From contig OY848919.1 of the NCBI GenBank assembly GCA_963693285.1, positions 682,001 through 746,000 of the forward strand: a DNA stretch of 64,000 nucleotides, given 5' to 3'. The notes under the pieces were generated by a model. It saw only the letters and a list, made by a program, of their open reading frames with translations, ran no database searches and was not told where the DNA came from. This stretch comes from Xestospongia muta. Lineage: Eukaryota; Porifera; Demospongiae; Haplosclerida; Petrosiidae. The position numbers and the translations under genes were made by a program. Below are positions 22,790 to 36,114 of this stretch, piece after piece; within the stretch, counting starts at the first letter, position 1, and every line of letters begins with the position of its first letter.

Positions 22790-25605
22790 ATGGAAGAGGT
22801 TGATGATGTCATTATTACAACACTCAGAGATGTAGGATGGTAAGATATCATCATAAAATAATACTATTAAATAGTCTTCACAATTAATAAGTATTGCCCC
22901 GCCTCCTCCCTCTCTTTCTTTTAGTATTCTTGAACAAGATGTGACGAGTCTAACTTAATTTTTACCTTATATGGTAGTTGAAACTTCTGTGCATTGTTCA
23001 AGGACCATCATTCCAGAGTTTGAAAGCTCCACCCATCTCTCTGAGGCAATGTCCACTTGTTATCATATGTGTACTGGACTGGCCAATACTTGCCAAGTTA
23101 GTTAGATGGATAGATAGATAGATGGACATATGAATTGATAGTTGGACTGATGGATGTCATTGGATGGATGAATGGATAGAGGTTAACTGATTAATAGTCT
23201 TACAAACATTAGATGAATGGACAAATTAATAGACATATTATAAGATATTTCTATATAGAACTTAGGATATCCAGCTGAAGTGGGCTACCAAACATTTTTA
23301 TATTCAAGTGTTAAAGATTGGCGAAAACTTCTTATGTTTCTTCTGGAGAAATTATCAAAGGAAAGTGCTCAAGGAGGTGATGAACAAACAGGAGCTGGTA
23401 TTCTACTTACTCGTAGTATAGCAGCTGAAATAGCGACTTCACTTCAAATACCTTGGACGCCATCTTATTGTAAAAGAAGGTCAACATGATGGTCATCACC
23501 TACAACCTGGAATATTGAGGTATTGTAATAATCTGGCTGTTTAGCCATCCATCCATTCATCTATCCATCCATTTCTATAGGGTTCAAACAGCTTACGTTC
23601 TTTTAATTCTACTAATGTTCAAGCTCCAGCTGGTACTGGAGACCTCCAAGTCAAGATACCTAAAGGTCTGTAGTCACATGACTATCACATGATTTAACAA
23701 TATAATCAATAGAGGTGAAACTATACTATTCACAAAATTTACCATATGTTGTGGCTCAGCCGAGAGTCAGGGAGGATGTACTGGCATCATTGTTAGCTAA
23801 GAATGCTAAATAAGTTGCTGCTCAGCAAGAATGGGAGACAGAGTGGAACCAAACTGGACTACTATCTCATCTCTCTGATGAAGTTAGAACTCATATATAG
23901 CCAATCATAACTATAATATCCATCCATTCAGGATAATATGTGTCCATTGTTCCACTCATGTATCCATTTATTATATAATGTGCATCCATTTCATGTACTC
24001 ATGTAGCATCTTCAAAAGAAATTAGCAGAACAATTGCGTGCTCACAATAAATTGGATTAGGTTCAGGACCCCTTGGATTAGGGTCTGATTTAAGTCAAAT
24101 AATTTCACCATTTCTTAAGCGATCTAGAGGTCAATATGGAAAAGGCTCCTCTCACTTCCAACATGCTGAGATGTTGCAGTTTGCTAAAGTAGAACTAGTT
24201 AGATAAACTATTTAAATGATATTCCTTAATTCATAGGAAGATGAGGCTCCATCTGCTATGGGAGCCACCTCTGAAGAGGACCTCCAGCGTCAAGGAGAGG
24301 AGGAGCTGACTGCTTTACAGAATCAACTATCTGAACTGGCATCACGTTTTGAGATATTGGAACTCAATATGAAGAAATACACAGCTGGTATAAATCTGTG
24401 TTTGACCTATTGACCTTTTAACCTTTGACCTTTACAGGGATTGAACAGATGCAGGAACAAGTGAGGCAACAATCAGTTAATAATAAAGAGGAGGAGGATG
24501 TTTATCGTATTAAGAAAGGGACATATGATCTGATGAAAATATTGCTAAATTAAAGGTTTTTAATGACTAGTTTAAAACCAGTTTATCAAACTGGTTGTTT
24601 TAGGAACTGGTACAGTCGAGTTCTGATCGACTTGTTAAACTGGCTAGTAAGTGGGAGGAGGTACGAGGACCTCTTATATGAGATCTTCGAGAGTTAAAGT
24701 TGAAATCAGAAAACACAGAGGTCAGAAAATTATGTTGTGTAGGGGTTAATAATTTCTCTGTAGTTGGAGACACAGGAGCTTCTGGAGGATCAAATTACTT
24801 AGAGAGAAAATAAAAGAAGTTGCAGATGAAACACGATACAAAGATGAGTTATATAAACAACTGGTAAGAGAAATGGATGGATGGATGAATGGACATGTCA
24901 TTTTTTGGTTATAGGTTGGAGAATATGAGCGTATGACAAAGGACACAAGTAGATCAGCTTATACTCATCATATTATGGAAATAGTAGCTAACATACAAAA
25001 ACAGAAAGAAGAGATTAACAAGGTAGAAGAAATGACTTTGCTCTTCATTCTCTCTCTTTCTCTTTCATTTAGATATTAACAGATACCAGGTATGTTCAGA
25101 AGGAGATTAACCAACTTTCTGGAAAACTAGATCGTACCTTTAAAGTAACAGATGAGCAGATATACAAAGTAAGTAATGTAGTGGTCACTATACACCAAAC
25201 AACTGTTATTATATTTACCTTCATTTATTTCTATAGGATGTAAGGAAGGATGAAGCTAGACGATCAGCATATAAATTGTTGGCTAGTATTAGAGATGTAA
25301 GTCACATGAGAGTCATGTGACAATGTTGTTAATGTTTGTGTTTATTTAGAATTGTAGTAAAGTGGTCAGTTCTATTCAAGAAACTGGTCAAATTAAACGT
25401 GAACAAAGAGATTTGGAAGAACAGGTATAGAATTAAAATAAATAAATAAACAGATAAAATGGAGTGATAATTTTAATGTTGTCTTTTTCAGATTGATAGA
25501 GAGAGTGGCAAGAAGGTTGCTTCTAATCTTGAGAAAATAATGTCAGACTATCAACAAATGAAGAAGGAGAACAGCCAGCTGGTGGCTCAATTGAAAGCCT
25601 CTTAG
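22790..25605 (+). pseudogene. CCDC22: CCDC22 homologue, decayed copy
   Basis: CCDC22 is a subunit of the CCC/Commander endosomal-recycling complex. The order of exons and residues matches: MEEVDDVIITTLRDVG at the start, the calponin-homology-like NN domain (LGYPAEVGYQTFLYSSVKDW), coiled coils, SGKLDRTFKVTDEQIYKD and a C-terminal coiled coil ending at 25605. About 15 exons with plausible GT-AG sites are preserved. In-frame stops lie at 22956-22958 and 23811-23813 (both TAA where CAA would fit) and at 24679-24681 (TGA). Frame breaks lie near 23468, 24050, 24530 and 24800. Exons from about 24900 to the end are clean. It looks like a recently dead duplicate; sequencing or assembly error is the alternative. 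Confidence 0.85.
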
Positions 25606-26095
25606 AAAAATTATAGACCACACCATTTATAATTATAGTTGTTGATTGTATGTAGTGTGTATGTATGATACTTTGAAATATGTATAGCTCTAACTTGAGG
25701 AGGAGGGAAAAGGGATCTTTATTAATATTGAGCTCAGTTGTAAAAAATAGCAAACTTTCTAGAATGTCTTTATAATAAAATGAACTCACTTCTAAACAAA
25801 TTATTAATTATAAATTTTTTTCCAAGAACATTTAGTCATGTATTAATCCTGGAAAGTAGCCCCACCCCATTTTGCAATGGCTCCTCTTGGATAGTACCCT
25901 CTTGTTCATGACAAACAATGTCACCTGATGTATTCCCTGAACAAAAGACCACACAATAATTAAATGTATTTTGTAGTTCATGACAAACCAAATTGGTACG
26001 TTGTACTTCCTGTTCATCCATTTTATTGTACTATGTATCCATTTACTACTTATATGTTGTATTCATCCATTTTATAGTATTGTGTATCCATTTCA

Positions 26096-26202
26096 GGGAG
26101 TTATCCATCCATCACAACAAACAAAAGATTTAGTTGAGGCAGCTGTATTAAAACCACTTGTTCCAATATTATTTTATAACAATTGTTTTAATTCACTTAA
26201 AT
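26096..26202 (+). other. Possible orphan terminal exon
   Basis: After TTTCAG, an open stretch reads GVIHPSQQTKDLVEAAVLKP and continues LVPILFYNN to a stop at 26200-26202. It looks coding in composition, but no family is recognised and no upstream exon was found. Confidence 0.2.
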
Positions 26203-26261
26203 AGAATTACTTTAAATTAGTTGTTTATTTAATTTATCAACTGTTAATTTTAAAATATTGT

Positions 26262-27200
26262 GACAAAATTTTCTGTTTCTTTTCCTAAAAAGATCTGAAG
26301 AGCTTCTCCTATAAACAATATCTAGATATGACATAGTCAGTTAGTATATGTACACAATAAGAAGGAACTGACCTTCTCTGCTACTCTCATAGGAAGATAA
26401 CTAGGTAAGAGAGAAGGATTGGTTTGGTAACTGGAGAGTCTCCTCAGCTGATAAACTGACACACACACATATGCACTCTCTCTCTCTCTCTCTCTCTCTC
26501 TACCTCCACATTTTCTTCCTCTTCTTTGTCCTTTACAGAAGGAACAGGTTCTATGAAGAATTCCTTATAGTCATCTTTTAGTAGTCCATGTATTATCCAA
26601 CTAGATAGCTGTTTATATAGGACACCATGACATGTGTACAGGAGACTATATGTAAGGACAATATGATATGTATTACTGAGTTATATCTGTTTATGTATCC
26701 ATAGATACATCTATTTATCCATTCATTCATCCATTCATCATTCATTTGATACTTTAACATCAACTAACTAATACAATATATTAACAATATATAAATTACC
26801 TTATATCTTAATATATGTTTAATAGTAGTATCTAATGATGGTAGGAGAAAATGATAAAATGAAAGAGAAAAGAGTTAAAATAAATGAATGGATAGATGGA
26901 TGGACAATGGATGAATGGATAAATTGTATAGAAGGATAGATGAACTGATGGATATATGGATGGATAATGGATAAACAAATGACAATGATGGACAGACAGA
27001 TAAAATACAATATGATACTTCTTCAAATTTATGTCGAACACGTGATAATGGTAAATGAAGACCTTTAATACACTACATTTAAAATAAAACATGTATTATT
27101 TTATATATAGAGTTGATGTTACACATATCTGTTTATCAACATCAACTAATCTCTGATAATATGGACCTAGTACTTGATTTAATCCAATAGTCAGTGCTGG
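26262..27200 (-). pseudogene. TUBGCP4: Gamma-tubulin complex component 4, N-terminal fragment
   Basis: Minus-strand exons read in order: GLNQVLGPYYQRLVDVDKQI (about 27180-27125), GLHLPLSRVRHKFEEV (about 27060-27012), LLPSLDTTIKHILRY (about 26860-26810), CHGVLYKQLSSWIIHGLL (about 26640-26505), LRRLSSYQTNPS with LPSYLPMRVAEK (about 26450-26376) and ILFIGEALQIF (26317 down). These follow the GCP4 grip1 region in order. GCP4 caps and builds gamma-tubulin rings. After ILFIGEALQIFLGKET the frame stops at 26262, while animal GCP4 continues for some 400 more residues, and the first exons were not found. So this is a truncated copy, though the surviving exons are clean. A (GA)n tract directly follows the donor at 26503. 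Confidence 0.75.
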
Positions 27201-28539
27201 TATATAAAGACCGACATTTATTTTATATGATATTGAAGTGTGTCTGTTTTATGTTCAAGAGAGAGACTATTTACTTGTTCAGGATCATCAACTACTTGAC
27301 ATCACTTGAAAAGCTACATAATGTAGATATATGTCAAAGTGATATTAGAAGGACAAACTTACATTTAGTCAAGTGAAAACATGTTATAGACTTTGATTGA
27401 TGTTGTAACTAGGTCATGTTTGTAGACAATATAATGAAATCTTCATTATGTTATATCTGAACAACTCACTAGAGCTCAAGCTGACTGGATCTCCAGGGGA
27501 GAAAAGACACAATTCTTGTTATGTTCCAGTTTAACAGGTCATAGGACATCTAGTAGTATTTCTCAACTAACTGGAGGATGAAAATGTTCCACTGTTAATG
27601 ATAGCTACCTGTAACTAATAGTTTTCATTATTACCTGACTAGAACAGACATCATATGAAATTTTGACATAATATTCTTTTGTCTCCTCCTCTTCCTTCAG
27701 TCTGTAGTCTGTTTTAATAATAAAAGACAAGACAACAACACTCTAATATACCGCCATGTCTACTCGCGGGTTTGCATTTTTCCATAGTTACACACCACAC
27801 CCAATAAAGTAGCAGCTGTAGAAGCCAGCAGCTGTCGGTGAGAAAAAGTTTGCTGCTTAAGCCTTTACTGCTTTAAGCCTTCTTTACTAGAAACTACTAA
27901 TGATAGAAGATAACTAACTAGCAAAACTGCTAACTACTAGATACAGTCTACTACTGTTAATAGAAACTAAGTTTGTTTAGAAGTAAGTTAATAGTTGTAA
28001 TGTTATCAAGAAATCTTCTGATGTTGTATGGATCAGTACTTTCATGGAATTGTTAAAAGTGAGTGTATTATTAAATAGAACGTGTTATTAAATATAATGT
28101 TAATTTGTTAAGTGAACTGTGTGTGTAGGAAATAAGTTTTTAGGTGATTTGACAAATTAATTGGTTTTAATTAATGGATTTTTTATTAGCAATAGTAATT
28201 AGTGGTATTAGACGTAGCGATAATATTTAATTTTATATAGCTACTAACTAGAAGCCTATTAATGTAAAATTTAGTCTAGTTTATTTGTTATAATTGTGTT
28301 TGTAAATATTAGAAATAACAATATTGAAGCTTTTATTATTAATTAATGTAGGCGTGGTCAATTGTCAAGTAGAGAAGTTGAGTTTTTCTATAGAAGAAGT
28401 GAATTATAAAAATTGTTAACTTTGTTAGAAGACAAAGAACTGGAAACTAAAGTATTTAACTAATAATTGACTTATTTGAATTTGAAATAATTTATTTTTA
28501 GTAAAAAAATATCGGCAATAGTACAAAAATAACTAATAA
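27201..28539. other. Intergenic with one weak coding-like stretch
   Basis: Around 27456-27583 the plus strand has a short frame (SEQLTRAQADWISRGEKTQF...LTGG) of coding-like composition, without recognised homology. A copy of a dispersed repeat lies at 27806-27858. Nothing else is supported. Confidence 0.3.
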
Positions 28540-29212
28540 TTAACAGAGTTCTTCCAAATCGAAGTACACACTCAAACTATTATTGTTAACACAAACATTT
28601 TGTAATTGTTGTTTACCAAATTTAGTAATTTTAGGACAGTTATAGAGACGTAGTGCTTGTAATGTTTTATTGTTAATAATGAGATTAGAGAAATGTGGTA
28701 TGTCTTTATCAGTAATATTATTGTCATCCCACAAGCCTAATTCTTTGATTATTTTATTACCAACTACAGCAGTTGTTAATAAGTGGTAAGTATCTGGTAC
28801 GAGAGGTGAGGAGGAAAGATATAGTACCTCCATTGTTTGGTTATAAGTTAGTACTTGAGATAGTTTACTGACACAGTTACTATCAAAAGGAGTGTTCTCT
28901 ATAACAAGTACCATCACTTGACATCCATTAATATCAGTTAATATTGTAAGTAAACTTTGAGGAGATAATGAGTAGAGTTCAATACTCCATGTTGTGTGTT
29001 GTAGTGTCTTTAATTGATGTATCACTTCTTTACATTCCGCCACAGTAGATGATGTAAGTATAACTCTATTACTCTCCCACTTAACACTTCCAGTGTCTCC
29101 TATAATAAAACATAGTTACTATATAATATTTTAAACACACAACAATAGCTATACACACACTCTAACATACTCAACTACGATTGTCAAGGCGTAACGAAGA
29201 AGACGACGCCAT
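28540..29212 (-). CDS. Small leucine-rich-repeat protein (two exons, about 197 aa)
   Basis: Exon 1 is 29212-29179 (MASSSSLRLDN), joined through a GTAGTT donor to exon 2, 29099-28540. Exon 2 holds about four ribonuclease-inhibitor-like LRRs: V-LVIENTPFD, METVLYLSS-type (MEVLYLSSSP), IIKELGLWDDNNIT and LQALRLYNCPKIT. These repeats resemble the C-terminal LRRs of NLR receptors and related proteins abundant in sponges. No NACHT or Death domain is present, so it is either a stand-alone LRR protein or the orphaned tail of a larger one. The donor is not a consensus site, so exon 1 is less sure than exon 2. Confidence 0.6.
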
Positions 29213-30546
29213 TACTGATGTTAGGTTACTATAGAAATGATGTACGGAGATGAACGGATTCTACAAAACGGACTTAAATTTACTGAGTGTTATACTAATA
29301 ATTTACTGTATTAGATGATCTAAGCCTGGATGGGGACGTCAATATCTACTAAGACAGGCACACAGGGTACTGAACTGTTATATCAATAATTTACTGTATT
29401 GGTTGGAAGACTAAATTGTTGTTGATATATTATCACTTAATGATCTGAGCCAGGATGAGGATTTCAATATCTTACAAAGCTACCGAGACCAGTACAGGGT
29501 ACCTGGCAGGTAGCTATAAGGATGACTAGTATATCATAAACAACTCTCATTATGTAACAGATAAACAGAGTTCATGTCTTGTTTGTTGTGTGTTTATAAT
29601 GTATTTCATGAACTTTGGTAGACTTTTCTTTTTGCAAATTAATATTTCACTTTATTTATTAACTCTTATCTAACTTAATAAAGTCAGTATCATTGCTAGT
29701 CCAATATGTGAGTATAGTCCTGGTACTTTACAACTGTCATGATGTAGTGTTGTGACATGACTCAAAATGTTGTGTCATTTATAATACATATACATCAGTA
29801 CCTTTACAAAACTATATTGAATAACAATTATATTGTTTAGTGTAGTGTCAATTCAATAGTACCAGTTCTTAGTTCTGAGTATTTCTTAATAGAATACTCC
29901 CAAAGACTATAAAGTACTAATACTTAAAGAAAGGCTCATAAATATTGTTACACACAGACATCGGGGACTTCATAAATATAGCTATTGAGAGAGGGGAGTG
30001 GCTAGCTATATGAGACTGCCCACCTATTTGATTGGGTTTCCAGACTACACGGTATTTAATGTACTATGTTCTGTTCATGTTGAGAATGACTGTGGTTTAG
30101 TGGAATTCCAATAATGACAAATCATCAACCTAACTTGGGTGTGGCATTGTAATTGCAATGTTTTTTGTGAGTCATATTGAAGTTTTTCATGTTTCTTTGT
30201 CGACAATACACAGTACTTATTGATATCACTAGTGAATAGTATATGAGAGAGAAAATGGTACATATAACACTGCAGGTAGAAATGCATGGACATGTGAGTG
30301 TCAGATAGCCATCAGTGACGATGACTCAATCATATCACTAGTTGAGATGATTCAAAATTAAGAAGTAACACTCAAGCATGAATCATCATGATGTCTGGTA
30401 ACAGAGTTTTTGTTTGACTTGTCTTTTGTGTGTTTATATCAACTGATTGACATTTCTCTTTACCTTAAAAATGTCATGATGTAATAAAACATTAAATGTA
30501 GTGTTGTGATATGATATCATAATGTAAGTTATGTCATTGATAATGT
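29213..30546. other. Intergenic with a local direct repeat
   Basis: A direct repeat of roughly 100 bp (ATAATTTACTGTATT, GATGATCTAAGCC / AATGATCTGAGCC, CAATATCT, CACAGGGTAC) lies at about 29290-29370 and 29384-29502. No gene is supported; the short frame at 30075-30293 (minus) has no recognisable features. Confidence 0.45.
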
Positions 30547-31707
30547 ACTTCAATATTTTTGAAACAATAATTATTTGAAAATATCCTATCAACATTGAAG
30601 CTACAACATGTGTGTAATAATAGTGACATCATTTCTCTATGTCAGCTAATGAACACCAGTTAACTCACAGATGTTATTACAGTATTTTCATATCAGCTCA
30701 AGATTACTATTCTTCTGGTAGTTAGTCTTTTCTCATTCTTTTGTTTTCTTATATTTACATCATATATTTAAATACTTTTATGATGACAATTTCAACATAA
30801 TACATTGTAAGCTTTAAATTTAATTCTCTCCAATATTTCCACTTTATTCAGTACAGTACATGTACTATACATTCATGTCAGTACATGTATGGATGTAGAT
30901 AATAATATTATTAACTATAAAGCATAATACTGGTACTTTACTTATGTGAGTGAATTCATGTTTAGCTTGTGTCTTCTTGAACTATGTGACACAATATAGT
31001 CTTTAAATTGTATACTCAATTCCTCTATCTTGTGGACATCTTTTATAATGTCAGTGGTAGTCCTAGGTACTGATGTCAAGAGTAACTATTACTGTATTAT
31101 TTGATAATGTGTTTGTTGTTGACTTCTTGATCTCTAGTGATCATGTGACTTATTGTTATTTTATTTGTTGCGTCAATTAATGGTAGGTCATATACAACTA
31201 TACTAGTGTATAAATAGTTAAGATACAGGAATATCTTTCATTTGCATTTTATAAATTGACTTTTAAAAATCATAATAACCCGATCATAAAGTGTAGTACT
31301 AGTATTGAATTTGAAGTCCTAGTTTCCACATTATACTCAAGCTCTGAAGATATCTTGAAGTAAACAATAACTTGGACTACATTAATTGGTACATATGTAG
31401 GTACTATTATGACAGAGATCATCGTAGAGATCCACTATAGATTACTGAGAAGTATTAAATTTTTGATAGTTGAATTTTTTATGGTTATCGAGCCATCAAC
31501 GATGCATCCATTACTCATTCTTACTCAACATTGACAACAAGTGTAGTGAATAAAAAAGCAACTAATGAAATAGTAATAAATTTCACAAACAGTTGTTGTA
31601 TGTGAAATTGATCAGTTACCGTACGTTATAGGAGTGTGCTACAAGCCAGTACATACTGTACCATATATATATTGTAGTTTAATCACATGTTTTAAATATT
31701 GCTAAAG

Positions 31708-34700
31708 TTATAATGGCAGCTTACTTGGTAGTTCTTCATCATCTGATGATTCCTGTTGGCTGTCCTCCTCATCTGTATCTTTTGATGTTAACTGAGTGAT
31801 GATTTTATCTTTCTCTGTCAATTCTTGAGTTAGTGAACTAATCATCTCCTGTAATTTTGTAATCTCTTGTTGTCTGTCAGTAGCTACACAGTACACAATA
31901 TAGGATGTTGTACATTTTGAGTAGTTATATAATACCTTCTCTTTCTTGGACAGTAGACGTGAGGCCCTCTAGTGTTTTCATCTTGTCAACCAGCTCAGAT
32001 GTTTCTGTGTCTGAAATATGAAGTGATAAAGAATGTACAGGTATCCTTACCTTCTTGTTTGCTATCAAGTGGTTCCTCAAGTTTTTGACTTAGCTGTGGA
32101 TGACTAGTTTTAAGGAGATCTCTTACTTCTAATATCCGAGACCTCAGATCTACAATAGATAAAGTCAAGAGCTATACATGTTGTTAATATACCTTTTATG
32201 TTCTCTGTTAAAAGAACATTTCTTTCCTCTTTTTCTCTTAGTTGTAAAGTTAGAGATGTTATTATCTCTTGTAATGATTGTAGCTCCTTCTGTGACTCTA
32301 TAGAAGATATGTACAGTAGGGACATAGTTTATATATTGTAGTGACTATTGGTTCATAGCTATATCTAAAATAAATTAATTGATTAACTAAAACAAATTTA
32401 ATTGGTCACTATTGTTTAGTATCTAGAATATATTAATTTGCTATTTCAGTATCCACTTCTCTTCATGATGATACATTTGTTCATGTACACAAAATAATAT
32501 TCATAATTCCTTAGACCCTGCCCTTATGTACATATGTATAGAGGTAATTAAGGCAAATACTCTTGTACAAAGTTGACAGATTACTTTCATTATACAATAT
32601 GTATATATCTATTACATACAAGTAACCACTATACAAGAACTATAGGTATTTTTCTCACTTTTCTGTGAAGACGTTAACTGACTAATTTCTAATAACAATG
32701 TCTTCTTCATTTTTGTGTCAACTTTCCTCAAATCTATAATATTTCATGGATTAATTAATATATAATTGAAAGTAGTCATGATACTAGCTGTGAGTAACTA
32801 CCTTCCATTCCTTCAAGATCATGTTCAGATTCATACTTTGTCTTGACATTCTCTGATTTCCAATCATCCACTTTATCAGCTATAATAATGGAAAATAATG
32901 TTTATAGACATCATAAAAAGTTCAAATTAATTACCTTCACTACTTTTAAGTCTGGATTTCAAATCTTCATTTTCCTGAGTCGTTTTTCTAGTTATTCTGA
33001 TTTGCATTTCAAGTTGACTTCTCAGCTTTTCTGATTCTCTTTCTTTCTCTTCTACAGCCATCTCTAAATATTTCACTTCCTACATGTACATGAGTTAGTG
33101 TTAATAGAACAAAACATTTCTTACCTGATCTATTTTGTGTTTATCAAAAATAACACAGTGACCGATAATAAGTCTAATTAATCCGCTTTTCTTCACCACT
33201 TCAAGAGTTTCCTGAGCTTTAGCAATTAGAAACGTGGCTAAGTAAAGTGGGAAGTAGCAGGTGATAGTGATGGAGTTTCCAATTGTTACATAACGAATTT
33301 GCAATTGAACATTTCTTCCTAAAGATTTTGAAAGAATATATTGAATATCGGTCAATGTACAGGTTTGTGGCTCCCAGTTCAAGACAAATGTAGCAGTCTC
33401 ACATTGAAGAAGACATGGTAGTCTGGTCACTTTCAAGGTTTGGTCTAGAAAGTCAGATGTGCTCTGGCAACGGTCTGTAAGAAAACACTGGTATGCTTGA
33501 ATTTGTTGTGTAGCTAGTTTGACGTCAAACTTCTTTGCAATAGCCGCCAAAAAGCTAAGATCAATCAATGTAGACTTCTCTTTAATGAGATCTAGTATGT
33601 CATCAGTAGACTTTGCATGATCCAGATGATCCCTGAGATGAGGGTATGCTTTTCGGAGGAACTGTCTTAGAGCCTCACATTGTATAGGTGGATCAGATGC
33701 TGTCTTGATTGCTTCACAAATATTACTAAAGGCTACTTCAAATTCAGCTCTGATTTCACCAAACTGTGCACTCATACTTTGAGGAATGTATGGAATATGG
33801 TCATAAGCTTTCTCTACATAAAATGATGAAACAATAATAATTACTTATGAATATAACAATAGGAGGAGTCTATGAAATGAGAGAAAAATTGCCTAACTAT
33901 AAAATGCTATTGTATATCATTTAATTTAATAGTCAATTATGTAGACATGACTTTTAGTGCTCAGTAGTGCGAATTGAGGGTACCAAGTGCTATTGCGTGT
34001 GGCACAGTAGGAGTATAGATAATATTAAGTATACATAGTAAGTAGTACAAATTATTCATTTCAAGTTGGGTTCTCTTTTCCCTTGTTTTATAGCTTGTAG
34101 CACTTACGGCAATCTTTCAGAATACCAGAGGCTAATTGAAAATTCTCAGGAACTTTTTGTAGTACACTGGCAAACACCTCCAGGTTATGAGAGCTAGTAT
34201 GGACAGCATTACGAATGGCTCTTAGTATGATAGTAATTCTCTCTGACTGAGACAATTCAGGAGACTCTATAGTTGAGCACTCTGTTGATGTGATTACTTT
34301 CTCTCCACAAAGTAGCTGTGCTACATAAACAGGATTATATAGAGATAGAGAGAGGTCACCATAATGATAGCGTAAAATGTCGCTAGCATGACCTTCACGT
34401 CTCATCTGACTACTGTTATAGAGAACTACTTCTGGGATGGCTACTGGAAAATTGAAATCTTCTGGAAAAAATTTAACTGCAAGACAATATATAAAATTGT
34501 ACATTAATTAATGATGAATCTTACTATATTCATTGAATATTTTGCGAGAGAGAACTCTTGTCTCTTCAAATTTAGACAATACTGTAGCTAACACTTTAAG
34601 TATCTTGTGATCTAAAGACACCACACCAGAGATGGCAGATAAGAGAGTTCTCTTTTTAGTATCAAATGAATTTTCCAATATCTCCACCTCATCAAGTGTT

Positions 34701-35411
34701 GTTTCACTGATACATTTATAACTGAAAAACATCTGGGCCATTTTCATTGGATAAATCCTAGCTTGTCTTAATGCAGCTAAAAGATTCTGAAGAACGTCAG
34801 TAATAGTTGCTAATAATTATAAGGCATAAAATATGAATGACATAATAAATAATATTACCTGAACCAATTTCTTGAAAAGGTAAAAACTGCTGAACAGTAG
34901 GTACTGTCATTTCCTCTCCTACATTACAAACTAGATTTGTACACAGTAACATGATATTCTCGCTTACTTGTTCTCCTTATGTTCTCAGATGTAGCAACCT
35001 CTCCAATATCTTTGAGAGCATTAATCAACAAGTCCCAAGTTGGCTCATCAACACCATCAACTCTTTTCAACCATTGATCCAGACATTCTAGAAGACATCT
35101 GCCAGGATCATCTTTATGCTTTCCTTCTCCAATAACATCCAGTGTATTCTTCCGTAGACGAAGATAAAAACCTAGTTTATACCATTTTGTGCTTGGAAAA
35201 TGATGTCTTTCTAACACATTGATAATGTCAATGAGATGACGGGTCTCTACGAAACCAACCATCCCGAGTAAAGTAAAACAGTGTTTATATAAAGGACCTT
35301 ACCAAGATGAGATACGGTAAATACAGACTGATCTCTTGCTAGTGGTGCCGGCAACTCTCTAAGTTGATCTTGTTCTCTTGGCCGAGGTGATGACGACTTA
35401 GTATTACCCAT
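31708..35411 (-). CDS. Death-domain / coiled-coil protein, copy 2
   Basis: Same 13-exon structure as copy 1, with start MGNTKSSSPRPREQ at 35411 and stop at 31708. The exon-sized frames at 35251-34950 (Death domain), 34747-34508, 34504-34088, 33775-33101 and the coiled-coil exons are all open. Substitutions are scattered (for example SDPPIQCEALR against SDPPVQFEALR, THSD changes in the coiled coil). The exon-2 donor is a consensus GTAAGC here but GTTAGT in copy 1. Both copies therefore look functional, and the duplication is recent relative to the decay of the neighbouring HSP70 fragment. Like copy 1, it points away from HSP70 sequences. Confidence 0.82.
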
Positions 35412-35509
35412 TGTAGTTACTTTAGTCGATGTCCCTCTTCGTGTGTGGTCAACAATGCAGTGGGTGGAACTAAAAGACAGCTATGAATATTATTATTGTC
35501 TTGAGCACC

Positions 35510-35732
35510 AGACAACCAAACTACTCCAGGCTATGTCACATTCACTGATGCATAATAATTTATTAATAATACAATTATGAATTCAACAATACCATCTTAT
35601 GGTGGCACCAAGTATTTGATAGGACAACAATTTAATGACTTGAGAGATCAAAAAGATCATGAGCATTGACCTTTCTAAATGATGGAAACCAAAGGTCATC
35701 CAAAACTCCAAGTGGAATACAAGAAGAAACGG
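35510..35732 (+). pseudogene. HSP70 NBD fragment (copy 2)
   Basis: Same broken fragment as at 4972-5183, with the same stops (TGA in the HWPF position) and KYLIGQQFND block, carried along by the segmental duplication. Confidence 0.75.
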
Positions 35733-36084
35733 TAATGTTCTGCTTCAAAAAGATCTTATTTTATGACTCTGATGAAACAGTTGAAGTATATTTATTATAA
35801 TTAAATCTTATATATGGAAGGAAGTCAAGGTTCTATAATCCTAAAGGTTTCATGGAATATTGTTAGTTGAGAGTAGTTGGTAAGAGTGTTCATGTACAAC
35901 AGACTGCATATGTGGTAGGAAGCTTCAGATGACATTTAAATACCACTTTTTTGAGGGAGGAGCTAGCTAGTAGCTTGACCTTCAAAATAGCGTCTGAGGT
36001 CATCATGAAACAATTCTCAGGTTAAGAGGTCTATATGTTAATCTCCTTCAGGATTTGATATCCTTGGAAACCACAATAGCCGAA

Positions 36085-36114
36085 ATGTTTCACTTCAAAA
36101 CCTGTACAAGTCAT
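36085..36114 (+). other. HSP70 leader exon copy without a gene
   Basis: A CAAAACCTGTACAAG core with CAT and a GTAAGT donor, as at 5536-5565. Downstream there is no HSP70 acceptor or frame until 38389. This leader might either be dead or splice over more than 2 kb. Confidence 0.4.
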
